Numbered from the stretch's first letter, positions 24,423 through 38,330 are shown. The stretch is DNA of 64,000 nucleotides from Mansonella perstans (GCA_037074765.1 JBAMDO010000004.1:248001-312000), one strand, 5' to 3'. A program made the numbers and translations. The notes: generated by a model from the sequence alone, not told the origin.

Positions 24423-27400
24423 ATGGAGTATAAATTCCAACCAAGTAATGTAGGTCACCCTGGAGACTTGTATCAACCTATCCAATCAATCCAGGAAGCA
24501 GTTATTGATGCTGATCAAAATGTTCCGGTTACCGATCTCAGCGCACTGCAAATGAGTAATAATACTCAGGATCAGGATGCTACTAATCCTGCACAAAACG
24601 ATGACTCTGTAGGCTTTCCGTGATTTCTTTTAGTTTTGAATCCAGAAAATGAAGATTAAAACTTGCGTAATGTTCTCTCATCTATTTTTCAATTTGGAAA
24701 GGTCTGAAACATTAAGTATTCTAAATTCGTTTTTGAAATGAATCAATCTTACAGCTTGCTTTTATGAATTAATCAACATTTGTTCACAGGTGTTCTCACC
24801 GATTAAACCTTCCACCTTTTATACGAATCCAACACAAAATAGTCAATTATACTACCAAGGAACGCCGAAAATGTCTGACAGTTACGGTATGAAAAGTTTA
24901 CCGAGCATTTCAAAGAATCTTTCACAATTTAAATTCTTATTCTTTTGTTATTAAAATCTATATAATCTTCAGGCACAGGCGGTCAATTTTATCCCAGTCT
25001 TTTTTTCCAAACGTGGCCTTACCCAAGTGCAACAGCTAATTCATCGGTTGCTGCCACAATTGCTGGGGCGTCACCTTGCTCTTCCAATGCAACTGAATTA
25101 AGCTTCACGCAACCGACTACTGTTATTACAGATCCCACTCAAATGCTTGTTGGTTTGTATTCATATTTAAAATTGATATTAAAGTTTGTCCCCATTCTTT
25201 TTTTAAATTAATTATTTAGAATAAAACAAACAATGGAATCCAAAATTTGGAAAGTTTCAAATTAAAATATGAAAATTAGCAGTGACTTTAACGAATACAT
25301 TCAGTACTTTTCAGCGCCAAATCAGACAACAACACAAAATTTCTTTCCCCAGACATATCAAGCTTATTCAACTACGGATTACTATAATCCGCTGCACAGT
25401 GCAAATTTGCTAGCTGCACAAAGTCGCTTAACAGCTCCTACAATGGCGTGCTCATCGTCCGGTTCTGTTTCATCCAGGTCATCCACCGTTGTTTCCGGTG
25501 TTCCTCGCTCCAAAACCAGAAATTTTGCATGTGAGCATTTCAATGCAATTATCTTTACTTAACAAACTTGAAATGTCTGTCTTTTGTTTACATGATATTT
25601 CATGATCGTATTACAATTTAATTACATTTTTCAAAAAAACATCATAATTTCATAATTAGTTATTGACTGAGCTAATGAAGATTTGGAGTGGTAAAAAATT
25701 TATCAATTTCCAGGAAAATGTTGCTCATTCTGTTCCGGAAGAAGATTTTCGTTTAGAATAAGTAGTATTCCGAAGAAAATAAAGTGTTAATGTATTATCT
25801 AGCAAATGCTGAAAACGTGCCATCACTTATACTGTCTATGATTATTCAACTAAGTCATCATCGTCATCTGTTATAATTACTGCTCATGTATTTTGCAGCA
25901 GAAGGACGAGAATGTGTCAACTGTGGCGCCGTACAGACCCCTTTATGGCGAAGAGATGGTACTGGCCATTACTTATGCAATGCTTGCGGATTGTATCATA
26001 AAATGAATGGACAAAATCGTCCATTGGTCAAGCCTAAGAAAAGACAGGTAATTTAATTTAATTTACATTTGTTCTTTGTTCACATGAAATTTCAAACAAT
26101 TTACGCAATAATTTTAAATTATAAATATCCTGTTCATCTCACCGTCTAAATCGCAATTTTTTTTTACTCTTCCGTGAATTTAATTCATCTAATGAGTGTT
26201 TTGAGCAGTTTCTTAATTTTCTGATAAGTCAGTCTTTCCTTGAAAACCTAACCTGTAGCCTCAAAACTAAACAGAACGCAATGGTGTCACGCTATTAATA
26301 ATTTGGAAAGTACAGTATCAAAAAGGAATGAATGAGCGAAAAAATACTTTAAAATTGTTATGCTTTAGACCTAACAATTATCGCAATCACTGTTTTGTCG
26401 GCTACTGTATCAAACGTTCTTATCAGTCAAACATTTATTAATATATTATTGTATCGCTGTGATAAATCTTTGACATATTAGGAGTAATGACAATGGCAAT
26501 AACCGATAACAATCATTTAACTGATTGCCATTAATTTACTCAACGAGCTAATCAATCTTGCTTTTGTATAATTTAATCATTTGTCGTTTCAACAATTTTC
26601 AAATCTAGCTGATCAATAAGCATTCTCTATAAATTATATCACCAAGAAGTTTTAATTTCAATCCATTTTTTGGTTCAACTGGTACGATAACATTGAAATT
26701 TATTGACATTCATGAATTGAGACGAGTATATTTGATTAATGATATTTTAAACAATTAAAGGTCCAGAATTTGAATCTTTACTATAAAGTAGGAGGTATTT
26801 CTTAAATATATGCATTTGTACAGAAAATATTTGACGAAAAGCAACATCTTCGACGCAGCCACTGTCAATAGGGCTACGGTACTACATAATACGGGAACCG
26901 GTTTTCACTCATTGTCTCACCTTTTTGTTAAAAAATTTTTCATTTCATCCAATTTTACATCATTTCTCATTGAAGGGCACTGATTCCAGTTCAAACGATT
27001 ACCGACTGTAGAAAAATTATACAAACATAAGTTCGAAAAGTTAGCAATATAAAATTTCACATGTTAGAAAGCAAGTGTTGAGGACAGGAATGTTCTAGTA
27101 TGACAACATGCTTAAATTTGCCTCAATGATGTTTACCATATTTGAACAAATTTCTCTCAGTTAACTCTCAAATGTCCCGTTTTTTTTTTTCATATAAACT
27201 GTAAGCGTGCATTTAAGTTTCGTAGTTTGCAATTTCACCCGAGATTCCAAATTTTAATGGAACTAAAATTTTGTTATAATTTTAGCGCAGTGACTATAAA
27301 GTGATCGACTAGTAGAAAAAAGGTAGAGGAAATGTTTAGTTTAAAAAAACGAAAAGACTAAAATAGAGTGAAGCGAGGAAAAGGGGGAATTGGAAGGTCA

Positions 27401-30400
27401 TTATTTTATTGAATCTGTCAATCAGTTTTTTTAAAAATTCACTCTGAAAACCTTCCACTGGTCACTCACTAACTTGGATACTGCTCTATAATCTGTAATC
27501 TAGGACTAAATGTTTATCAAATTGTCATACTGTCATTTATAACCAATAGATCACAGTAACAATTGCAACAGCTACCACAAAAAATAATCTATACTTCGAT
27601 CCGTGTTACATTGCCATCATCAATGTAAAACATTTAAGGGATCGAATGGTGATTCACTTTAATGTGAAGTCATCCACAGTTGAATCATATCCTATCATCA
27701 CTTTTATTCATCGAATTTTAGTCTTTTTTTTTTCTGAAAATTCTGGATAATTTATACGAATTAATATATCCATTTTGTTGTTACCCCTTTGATCCTTTGG
27801 TCATTCTAATCGAGGATAAAACAAGCACTATCATATTTGGGGTTGCTGAGGAAAGAGCGAGTTCCGATGCTATCCTGAAACAGTTGAATGCTTTCTTCCC
27901 TGCAGGTTTACTTTTAAATAGTGGTGATTTTGATTTGTTTTTTTCGTGTAAGCTTTAATTGACGTAATTGGAAATAGCAGCTGTCATTCATCGTAATGAA
28001 AATGAGTGCGATAGTGGAATTTCACAGTCAGTTTTATGATTAAAACTATCGGCAGAGTGTATTTTTCAATGTTTCATTAATTGAAAATGATGCGGCATCA
28101 AGTGACATTTTTGCTCGTTTCCCCGTGCATTGAGCCTATTAAAAGTATCAAAGCGGTGCTTTTTGGAACCTTACAGAGAAGGGTAAGGAAAGAGGAGAAG
28201 ATCGCTGAATTCCAAGGCCAAACAGGAAGGGAAAAAGAGTGGAAAGAGGCGAAGGATGAAGGAGATTTTGAGGAGGCAATGGACTCGGATGATGTGTCTT
28301 GTGTTGAATATGATCGAAAGAAATGAGGAGGAGATCGAGGTACAAAGCGCTGAAAAACAGTGGCAAGGGTACTTGGGAAGGAAGGCGAGAAATAGAAAGA
28401 TTCATGACAGACTTGGAAAAATATTTTTAACTGCCGAGAAATGAACAGCCTTTAACTCCTCTAGCAAATATTGTTAATAATTTGAGAAAGTAAAATGAAA
28501 GTAAATAAAGGAAGACGTATGGACTGTGAGTTTAACCGCTTGGTTAATTGCAGAAATATATTCCTAATGCTATTTATTACAGTATACTCAATTTGTCAAT
28601 TTGTAACATCCATATAACCGTGATATATTCAACAATTACTTAGTGTAGCTGCATTTACTCAAAGGAGAACAAGCTTTTACGGCATAATGCATTCATCAGA
28701 TGTTTGAGCATTTGTTTACTACAAAAGTAAAAGTACCTAAACTTTGATTTACTTACTTTGATAAGAAAATAATTGCTTCAAATGTTTCTTTGATAAAACA
28801 GCTTTTGGAACATATGACAGTCACTGAAATTTTAAAACTTTAAATCATGTTTTGAATCTCTTTAATTTGTAGTGATTTACGCTTTAGAAAATTTTGAAGA
28901 AAAAATTCCATCTTTGCAGCAAATAGTTCCTTCAATTTACCACTATGTTCAAATCACAAAAGATACAAAGAATGGTTCCTCTAATTACCGTCACCAATTG
29001 TTTCTCACTTTTAAATTTAAGGAAGTGCAGATTATTTTGATTATTTCGATTTCCTTGCTTTGATAAAAAAAAAAAAGAAACAATTGTTTCAAAACTTTCT
29101 TTAATAAAATAATTTTTAATGTGTAGATTTTTTAACTACGTTAAATACGAAATTTGGTCCAATTTTTCCAAATGATTTTACTGAAATAGACTAATTTCGA
29201 AAGTGAACGGTTAATATTTATTTGCAGAGCGCACAGAAGAGGACGGGTATTGAATGTGTCAATTGTAAAACGAATAATACAACTTTATGGAGGCGGAACT
29301 CTTTAGGACAACCAGTTTGCAATGCCTGTGGTCTCTACCATAAACTGCACAACGTTAGCTATCTTAAATTTAACTCATATAATATACAAAAATTAAAGCA
29401 AAGGAGAAAGATGCAAATTAATTCCCAAAGTAAGTGACGTTCCTTTTTTCAAGAAAGCATGCAAGTGATCGAGAATTAGTGATCTAGTCTAGTGTAAGAT
29501 AATCGATGAAGCTGTGATTTACGAAACAAATTCAAAATGTAGTGAAGTATGAAGCTATTTTATGAAGCCAAGTTTCGAGAGAATGAGGGAAGACTTGTAG
29601 AATTCTGATAAAACAAAATTTAGATCCGCTGAATGATGCAAAACAAACACCATGCGGATAGTTTTAATAATCACACATTTTCTTAATTCTAGCATTAAAT
29701 TTTGATTTGTATGTAAGCAAGAAGTAGAAACATTGGACAGAAAAGTGTAAAAATGTAGAAAACTTCCGTTCTCCTTTGCAGTACAGTAGGATTATTCAGC
29801 CTCCGGAAACCAGGTATTTGACCAGTTCCTTAATTAAATTTTGTAAGGATTGACTTGGGCTAATTTTACGCTTTTTCAAATGATTGACAAATCTTAAAAA
29901 AAAGAAAAAAGAAGAAATTAATGAATTCAGCAATGAGTCGTAACACTGTATGTTACTAAGCAGGGGCGCCCACTGGCTAACCATAAATATGATTGATGAT
30001 CTTGGTCTGGGCATCGTAAACAATATCATTGTGCATCTATTTATAGTTTATCCAAGAAAACAAACTTATGAAAAAGCGATGACTTATAAAAAAGCTGAAA
30101 ATATTCTGTAATTAATGAAGTTAATCACTTATAAAGGATTTTTTTGTCAGTTTTTTGAATAGGCTGTTTGTTGATATGAATTTGAATTTGAAGTAATTTT
30201 TTTCTTTAAATGGGCAACAAAAGAAAGAAAATATTAAGAAATAAGCTAGCAAAAATTCTGGGAAATAGGAAGTTAATATAATTCTTTCGAGTTTTTAATT
30301 TTGTAATATTTCCTCGATCGGAGTAGAAAATGTTAGGTAATAATATAGAAAGCTTTCGTATAAGCTGTCAAAGTGTGTATGGGTTGAAATTTAAATGTGT

Positions 30401-31043
30401 AAAATAAGCCTAAGCCCACTGTTACAACGTCTTCACAGTAAGAGCCATTGTTCTGTTCTGGAATGAAGACCGAGAAATTCTTTTGTCTTCACCGTCCCTT
30501 AGGTCGATCAGATTGTACACCATAAAGCTACCGCAACAGCATTTGTAAAAGGACGCCTGCTGCTGATTCCATTACAATAATTCACAGGCAGCTTATTTCA
30601 ATCATAGCCACCCCTTTTTCGCGCTTCATTCATCATACTATCAACAGATGCTTAACACATTTTTTACTTTTAAATCGGATTAAATATTGCATTTATTTGC
30701 TGATCCTTCATAAATCATTTGGAAAGCCATGAATAAATCGGCGCAAAATGGATCTGTTTAAAAATGCAAAGAATACTCAAGGTAAGTTTAATACACAGAC
30801 TTTTTGCAGATTTCACGACCAATATCCATGAAAAAGGATGGCATTCAGACCAGAAATCGTAAAATTAGCACGAAAAATAAAAATAAGAAACGTGGCCCAC
30901 CAGAAGGACCATTCTATGACATGTTGAAACCACAACCGAATCCATACGGTGATATGAAGTTTCATTTACCTTCAGCGCACGCCTATATCCCAGCTGCCAC
31001 TCAAACACCATATCCGGCTCAGTTTATCTTTCATGCATCATAA
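24423..31043 (+). CDS. elt-1: Two-finger GATA transcription factor (ELT-1 type)
   Basis: DNA-binding regulator; in C. elegans, ELT-1 specifies epidermal fate. Seven exons (24423-24608, 24790-24886, 24973-25152, 25315-25530, 25899-26047, 29228-29353, 30810-31043) keep phase and encode 395 residues, close to C. elegans ELT-1. Residues 1-226 are rich in Gln, Ser, Thr and Pro, like an activation region. The N-finger has Cys 232, 235, 253 and 256 around [10 protein letters not shown], then LVKPKKRQ. The C-finger has Cys 286, 289, 307 and 310 around TTLWRRN, followed across the last intron by [18 protein letters not shown], the basic arm that contacts DNA. Each finger has its own exon, separated by a 3.2 kb intron. 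Having both fingers separates it from single-finger relatives such as ELT-2, ELT-3 and ELT-7. The start is the second Met of the open frame; the first (24,396) would add nine residues. Confidence 0.93.
26048..29227 (+). other. Large intron between the two zinc-finger exons
   Basis: Unusually long (3,180 bases) for this window. It contains a purine-rich island at 28,160-28,440 where several overlapping frames are open on both strands because of composition. No zinc-finger or splice-linked exon was found inside. Enhancers or an alternative exon are possible, but I see no specific evidence for either. Confidence 0.6.
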
Positions 31044-34000
31044 TTAAACCATTTTTCAAAAAATTTTCCCAACTTTATTTCCGGATTTTTAAATCAGTCT
31101 TGCATGCTTGTGATTCATGAAAAGCGAGCTTTGTTCTTCATGCCTCTCTTCATTCTTTATTTCTGCCTAAAATTTTTTTTTCAAAAATATCATATGATTT
31201 CCTTACTTGTTTTCTGTTTAAAATCTTAAGACTTACTGTTTTACTTAGTTCAAATGATTGTATATTTATAACAGAGAATGAGAGATGAATTCAAGGTTAG
31301 ATGAATTCGAATTTCGTATAATATCTGTTAATAATGATACAAAGCATGCATCCACCTCAATCACTTTTATACTTTACCAATGATAAAGCGGTAACTTTCC
31401 AGATCTTCTGTATAATGGATTTGTATGGCTTTGTTCTGTTTATTAAATGGTTTTTGAAGTGCCTTCTGTTTAATTCATTGTAAAATTATTCGATATATTT
31501 CATGTGCGAATTCTGTTTTTCTCGCTTTTCTTGTCATCAAATTTAAGTATAATTCATGCAGTATCAACAGTACCTGATGAAAAATTGGACTTTTTAACCA
31601 GGTTTAAATTACCAATGCAGAATTTTCACGGACTATTTTACATATACGGTTTTCAAATTTTTTAACTGAATCATTTCTGGTGGTCCAAACAATGAACTGA
31701 ATGGATACAGATAGTAATTTTGTCAAGAAACCGTGAGTTTTTCCTTCTACTTTTTATCCAATCAGTTTGTAAAGCAGTGCACAAACTTTTGAAGTAAGCA
31801 GTAATTTTGTAAAGCCAATTTTAATTCTATGACTTGTCAAGCATTCATTTTCTTACAGTTAGATTCATTGCATGGAACTACATGGAAGTGAAGTAATTTG
31901 TCATTTTAAAAACGCATTTGTAATGTTGGCATAACTATTCTTCAGAAGGTTTTATTGCAGTTAGGCCTTTCTGGAAACTTATTATAATATGTATCACATT
32001 TTTAAATGGTCTCACAACAATTTCATCACATTTAACTTCTATATAACTATGGTAGCACAAGTTTGATGCATTGAGAATTGTGCCTGCAAAACAAGTGGCA
32101 ATAATAAATAGGGATGAAATAACGGCTGCAGCTCTTCTCTATTACTTATAAGTGACGCTTCTATTTTTGCTATTTTATTTTGGCAATCTCACATTCTAAT
32201 TCAAATTTATTGTTATGGAAACAGGAAACTCAAATTTACTTCTTCCCCGTTATTTCTTTGAAAAGAGTACACTTTTAAGGTTCGCATATATTCGTTTGGA
32301 TTCTTTCTCCAAATAATTCTAGATGTTACAGCTAGTCTTTTTTGCCTTTTCGTTACTTATTAAATTACTTGGTATGAGAAAATTCTAAATGTTTTTTGGT
32401 AACCTCCGAAAGGTTGAAATCATGAGGAAAAAGATGGAAAGATACAGCTAGTATATATTTTCCATAACTAGTGACATAATCATCTGAGGGGATGAGATAG
32501 ATACGTCCTTTAGCTTACTGCACTCTCAACTTGCATAGCAGTGGAACTCCTTTATCCTTGCCCTTCTCTAAAAAGATACAGCTTTAACAGGAAATGGTAC
32601 AAAAAAAACAGTTTTTGTCGGTTTTTGTTGATTTGAAATTCAAATTAGGAAAAGGATTTAAGTCTTTTGGAATTACATTTACTCGGCTTATGGCGCCGTT
32701 TACTTAACTGCCATCTCTCTTTGCAGAAAAGAAATTCGTTTGAGCAAAAGTATGTTCTGACTGGATGTCACCAGCCTTTCTTGTAACATAAGAAGAATTT
32801 GTCACCAATCACTATCTTTTTATTCCATTTAACTAATACGCTGAATAAAGACAAAAATGTAGTTTTTAAAATCGACAGGAATTGTTTGAAAATTTAATAA
32901 TAGATTTCTGATGACTCTAAACAAAATGCCATATCAAGAATCTCTAGTACTCTTAACTTAGTGGCACTTTTTTTAGTGATCACTATCTATCAATTATTAT
33001 CCAATCATAATGCTGATTAGCAACGTATTTCAGATATCAAAATTACTACAAATATTCATCGAAGTTGTCATTAGAAGGTAGTTCAGATATTCAAATTCAG
33101 TAAAATCTCCATAAAATGACAAATGGATGAGCTAAAAATTTAGGTTAGTCGGTTAGTTGAAGAGGAATTTCTGGATTCTGATGGATGAAGTGAGCCCGGT
33201 AGCAGCAGAACTCGTTTTCACTTCTCCTTGATGAAATTCTTTACTCCTTTCTTACCTCTCCATCAGCCCACCTTCTCACCTTTACCCCAACCCCACGATA
33301 TCGTCTGATGCAATCAGTTTAGTTAGTTTACTGCTGGCAAAAGCGAGGTCGTTTGATCGTTATCTCGTTCACTAGCTCCTCTTCCATCATCCACTTGTCC
33401 GTTCGCCCTCCTTTTTCATAAAAAGGTCGTTTTACATAATTATTCCAATCAGACACAGACACACAGATATCCTAAAATTTCAACATGTTTTTATTTCATT
33501 AATAAACAGTCTATACTTTTTCTCTATCATCAAAATGCACATTTAAAATTAATACATTGAATTTATCTAAAATTCCAACTATACTGATTCAGCAACAACT
33601 CACACCAGAGAATAATTTGAATATAAAAAATCCTTATTATCAAAAGTGTTTAATTAAAAATTTTAGTTAAAATTATTGTTTTAGGGAAACGCTGGGTGAT
33701 TTCTGTTTGAAAAACAACGGTACAAAAGCAGAATTCTATGTAATTCTTAAATATTATGACATGAAATCTTTTTCCGAAAAAATAAATCAGATTTCATCTG
33801 CAAATAAGACAACATTTTCAGAGAGTTATTGAAAGTGATGGACCAGAATTTACATCATGAATACATTTGAATGCAATTTGAAAGAAATTAGGAAAAATTT
33901 TCGCATTGTGACTCAGAAATGTTTGGTTTTTGAAGGACTACGATTTTCAGAACGAAAGAAGTATTACTCTTCTTTCTCACAAAACAGAAATTAAACAGGG

Positions 34001-36708
34001 TTAAAATAGTCGAATTAAAGTGTTTCATGCACCGTTCAGTGTTTTCAAGGAATGATGTGAAGTACTATTTCGAACTTTTGAAGGTGTGGATTTTAGTATA
34101 CAGTTGGCTACACATGTAATATACTGATTCAGTAAATAAATGAAACTTTGATAAACAAAGTTCAAGTTCTTTTATTTCAAAACAAATGAGCCGTAATCAA
34201 ATAATTCTTTTGACTTTTTTGATGATTCATTGATTTATAAAAAAAGTTTCGTTTTTTATGTTCCTTCAAGACAAAGATAGAATTTAACAAAATAAATATT
34301 CTAATGTCGTTCTTCAACGCTTCATTGAAAAAGTGTAATCATCTAAATCGATCCATCACCTTTTTCTATTTAAAATAATCATGCTGTTAAACCATTTCTA
34401 TAGCTGCTCCTAATGTTTTAAAAATTTCAATTATTAGACTAGAGATTAAAAAAAATTAGGGACAGTGGTGGTCATAATGAATTCACAGTTCATTGAAATG
34501 CATGACAATGACGAGGTGGGAGTATGAAGCAATCACTATGAAAATTATTATGAAATTGCCATGATATGATGAAAATGTAAGCAAAGTAATATACATTTGC
34601 GTCAATTTAAAAAATTCGGATTATTTTTTAAAATTCCGTTTTTTGCATTGATTTGCATTAAAATTTAGTAACTGCAAAACCAAATAAAATTCTACACGCT
34701 CCTGAAACGTGGCCCATGAATAAAAGTATTGTCAGCTAAAAAAATCCATCACTATATCGATTAAGTTATTTGAACGGCTATATTTAATGATGATTTTTTT
34801 GATGGTGTTGCAGCAATTTAGTTCACTACGATTTATTAATATTTCAACCGTTATCGAACAGCTCCACTTTCGATTTCAGCATTGATACCTATTAGCAGAT
34901 ACCACTGTTTTCCTCTACCTTCCTTCTACTTTTCAAAATGTCCATGAAATCTTGAATCTTGAATCAAATATGATGTTCAAATATAAATTTCATTTCACAT
35001 AATAGCATATTGCAATAGCTGGAGGGCATGATTCTCATGTTCTTTATGAAATGAATTGCAATTTTGACGAACTATGCTTTTTATAATCAAATATTTGATT
35101 CTTGAATATATGGGTTATTTCAAAATTTATTGTCGAAAATTAATTTCTTGATAACAGGCAAAAATTGTGAAACTAACACGCCCAGATGTATTTTTGTATA
35201 TGATATGAGCCAACTATTTCAATCGAAAATTAGCAAGAAAAGGGACAACCGATTTGTAGAAGATTAAAGAAATTGTCACTGACATTAATTTATGATCATA
35301 TGGTTTTTTTTTTGTATATAAATATCCAATGAATTTTGAACAGTTATAAAAAGTATATTTACTTCACAAAATACGGCGATATGATTATGTGAATATTAAT
35401 TTGCATGTGCCTCTAAAAAATTGCTGAAATAGTAAGAATCTTTAGAGGGAACCTATTCATTTATCATCCAGTAATTTGGGGATATTATATATCTTAGATG
35501 TATATGTATATCTTTAGCCTATTACCTTCGGAAAAGCATGTTTTGGTTAAAACAATATCACACATGTGATCTTTGCGATCAAAATGGTTTTTAAGGCGCA
35601 ATTGATGGATCGGTTTGACTTGTAATCATAAGTGCTAGAATTACTGTTTCCTTTTCCTACAAACAAGCTATGCACATTTGATAAGATGAAACGTTAGCAA
35701 ACAAGATGACATTTCTAAGATTAATGATCTGTTGTCAAACTAACTACATTTTACTTTCTCCTCAGTTAGTGGTAATTCATCAGAACAACCAATCAGGGCA
35801 AAAATTATAGAATGGTATTTACTAATAATGTGTGTGTAAATATCATCTAGCTAAAATGAATAATATATCAACAATATCAAAAAACGTTTATTCAGATAAA
35901 TCTGAATAAAACTCCTACTTCTCTGAGAAACTGTTGCTTAATATTCATAATTTAAAATCGAGAGGATTTGCAATCCAAGAAGTTTTGTTGAAACTCCTAC
36001 GAAATTAGTGAAAGCGTCATAGCGCTATCACAAAATTGACTTTAGATTTATGTTTCGGGGCAACAAACATCACAATAATGATTTCCTAAACGAAAAGAAA
36101 ATGAAAATAATAATTTCCTTACGATTCAAAAATTGCAAAGAAAAACAGTTGAAAATATACCATACCAAAATCTGATTTCTTCAATATGCAATATTTGTTT
36201 GTAATTACAAATCCTAGTCATATAATCGAAGAGAGGAATCCACAAACTATGAAATATCGAAAACTTTAAAATGTATCACAAGTCTTAGAAACATCTCAAA
36301 CTCGAAAACCGTTGCACAAAAGGCATTGAACATCAAGTATTCTGAAAAACAGATTCAGGAAATATACTCCTCAATACCTATAATTTTCATATAATTCACG
36401 CGATGACAATTTTAACTATTTTTATTTAAATGAAATTCAGAATAATGCACTTCTCAATCAACTTTATATTTAATTCATCCTTGAATTCTAATTCTCGATA
36501 ATTTTAAAAACTTTAATTCATGTTAGTAAGAACCTTCGTTTCTTCACACAAGTTTAGCAAACAAAACAAGGTTCTTGTCATGCCGAAAGAAATGAGGCAA
36601 GGATTAAAATTACAGGCGAATACTTCTTGAGTTTGACCTGTATATGATTGAGGGAATCGAGAAACTGTCCAAAATAGCTCGAAGATTTTCGAATCATGAC
36701 GCAAAATT
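31044..36708. other. Gene-free interval downstream of elt-1
   Basis: AT-rich; no exon recognised on either strand. ATTAAA immediately follows the elt-1 stop but is too close to serve it alone. A pyrimidine-rich, GC-richer block lies at 33,180-33,420, standing out like the island upstream of elt-1. No named element could be assigned. Confidence 0.5.
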
Positions 36709-36801
36709 TTGGATTATTCAAAATCTACATCATTAAACAATTTTTTTAATTTGAGGAAATACTTCACTAACACGATATTTCCCACGAAATACTGTGAAAA
36801 C

Positions 36802-37497
36802 ATGGATAAAGAATTTGCATTAATGCCGGAAACGACAATGAAGCATGCTGAAAAAAAAGCCTTACTAGACACGGTCAGTGAAATGAAAGTTAACAGAGAA
36901 AAAATGCACTTTGTAGAAATTTTTCTTAGCATAAATCAACTTATAAAATTTTCAGGAAGCTGATCGCTGGAAAAATTCAGCTGTTTTTTCAGCAGTAAAG
37001 CTTATATCATACCAAATAGTCAATTGATACTTTTTTTCTAAAGGGATATGTCATAATAATTCAATTAGATGAAATTCATTTTTACAAGTATTTCTTGGAC
37101 CGAAATAATAAAATTCAGAAGATACAATGTCAAGAGGTGAGTGCCACAGTCTAATCAGTCCTTTACCTCCACAAAGTACTTAGATAGAAACGCATTCATC
37201 GATGATTAATTATAAGATTGTGACTTTTAATAATTTAAGACTCCATTAATTATGGAAATTTCTAGTTTCCTTTTTTTATAGATATCTCATGACCAGGATT
37301 TTAGACGACATACTATTTGTGATAAAAAGCAACTAAACTGCAAGAAAGGATTCTCTGTAGCCAAAGAAATGAAGAGTGGTCTTAAAAAATATAGCCAAGC
37401 TCCAAAAATGGAATCTCGTTCAGTATCAGCAAATCATCATCATGATAATACCATCGAAATAAAATTCAAGACCTATTGTTCCTCAGTTTATTTATAA
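36802..37497 (+). CDS. Candidate three-exon gene, no known family
   Basis: Exons 36802-36912, 37044-37136 and 37282-37497 all join in phase 0. Their borders look normal (acceptor TTCTAAAG, donor GAG/GTGAGT, acceptor TTTTTTTATAG). The joined product is 139 residues: Lys/Glu-rich at first (MKHAEKKALLDTVSEMK), then IQLDEIHFYKYFLDR, then a basic tail. An alternative donor at 37,423 joins in phase 0 to an acceptor ending at 37,504 and a tail containing PLPIHQQRLEFIHAEIK. No domain recognised. Against it: the base composition favours chance Lys-rich frames, and the minus strand is also open downstream, with its own stop and AATAAA. Both strands need transcript data. Confidence 0.3.
37487..37492 (-). 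terminator. Possible poly(A) signal for minus-strand candidate exon
   Basis: AATAAA on the minus strand about 45 bases beyond the TAG at 37,534. Confidence 0.3.
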
Positions 37498-37533
37498 AAC
37501 CAGGCCAGGGAGGTAAATGAAGACCACCGAGGA

Positions 37534-37668
37534 CTACCACTTAAAGAAACTTTCAAATCTCCACCACTGCCCATCCATCAGCAGAGATTGGAGTTCATAC
37601 ATGCCGAAATTAAATGACTGGAAGTCCTCATCGGAACTATCACTAATAGGAGTGCGACACACAGATCT
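37534..37668 (-). CDS. Candidate terminal exon on the minus strand
   Basis: Open frame ending in TAG at 37,534-37,536, containing ISDSSDEDFQSFNFGMYELQ and then a Trp/Phe-rich end (GQWWRFESFFKW). An AATAAA on the same strand lies about 45 bases after the stop (37,487-37,492). Possible acceptors include TTCCAG and TGAAG. It lies 0.7 kb beyond the copb-2 stop on the same strand, so it could be an alternative last exon of that gene or a separate gene. It overlaps the tail of the plus-strand candidate, so at most one is likely to be real. Confidence 0.25.
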   Translation of the reverse strand, partial: RSVCRTPISDSSDEDFQSFNFGMYELQSLLMDGQWWRFESFFKW

Positions 37669-38047
37669 TCACAAAAACTAAGCAAGTACCAGTGACCGGT
37701 AAATTAAAACATTACTGAAAAAACTCACCACTAGAGACCGACAATTTTCATTGGATTTTTTTGCACAAACATATGCTTCAGCAGTCTTTTATCAATTACT
37801 ACAATTTTCATTGTCTAGACTGAACAGTAGTAGGTAAGACACGATACAAAAAGTGGAACTTTTTATCGAAGTTACAAGGGCATTATCGTTTCTTGAACAT
37901 ACACAATCAAGATCAACAAATAAATAGTAACCACCATAAAACCAATGAAAGGGAGTGCAACGCAATTACAACTTACACTATCTCAGATAAAAAATAACTG
38001 CCTGAGACATGTAAATTTCCAAACCTTCAACAAACTTAATTTGCTGC

Positions 38048-38053
38048 TTTATT
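38048..38053 (-). terminator. Likely poly(A) signal of copb-2
   Basis: AATAAA on the minus strand, about 280 bases beyond the copb-2 stop codon. I saw no closer AATAAA on that strand, so the 3' UTR is probably about 300 bases. Confidence 0.45.
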
Positions 38054-38330
38054 CACTAGAAAAACTGGCTATCTGAACAAAAACTGAAGAGTTCAAAGTC
38101 TGAAAGAACTACAGTCCTGAAATTACCGGTGACAAACACTTCATGAAAAAACAAGGAATTCAGCTTAAACGTATAAATTCATAAATCAAGATAGAAACAT
38201 CCTTCATGCGGAAATAACATATCACATACTGATGCAACAAAGGAGTCATCCTTAAGGAAACTGTAAAACTTCGACCTTAAAATAAAATATTAAAAGGAAA
38301 TGTAGTGTTTCAAAAACACAGCCAAACAGG

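Noticed and set aside
28081..28444. Overlapping charged frames in the elt-1 intron
   Set aside because: Several frames on both strands are open at once because of purine-rich composition; there are no splice partners and no family.
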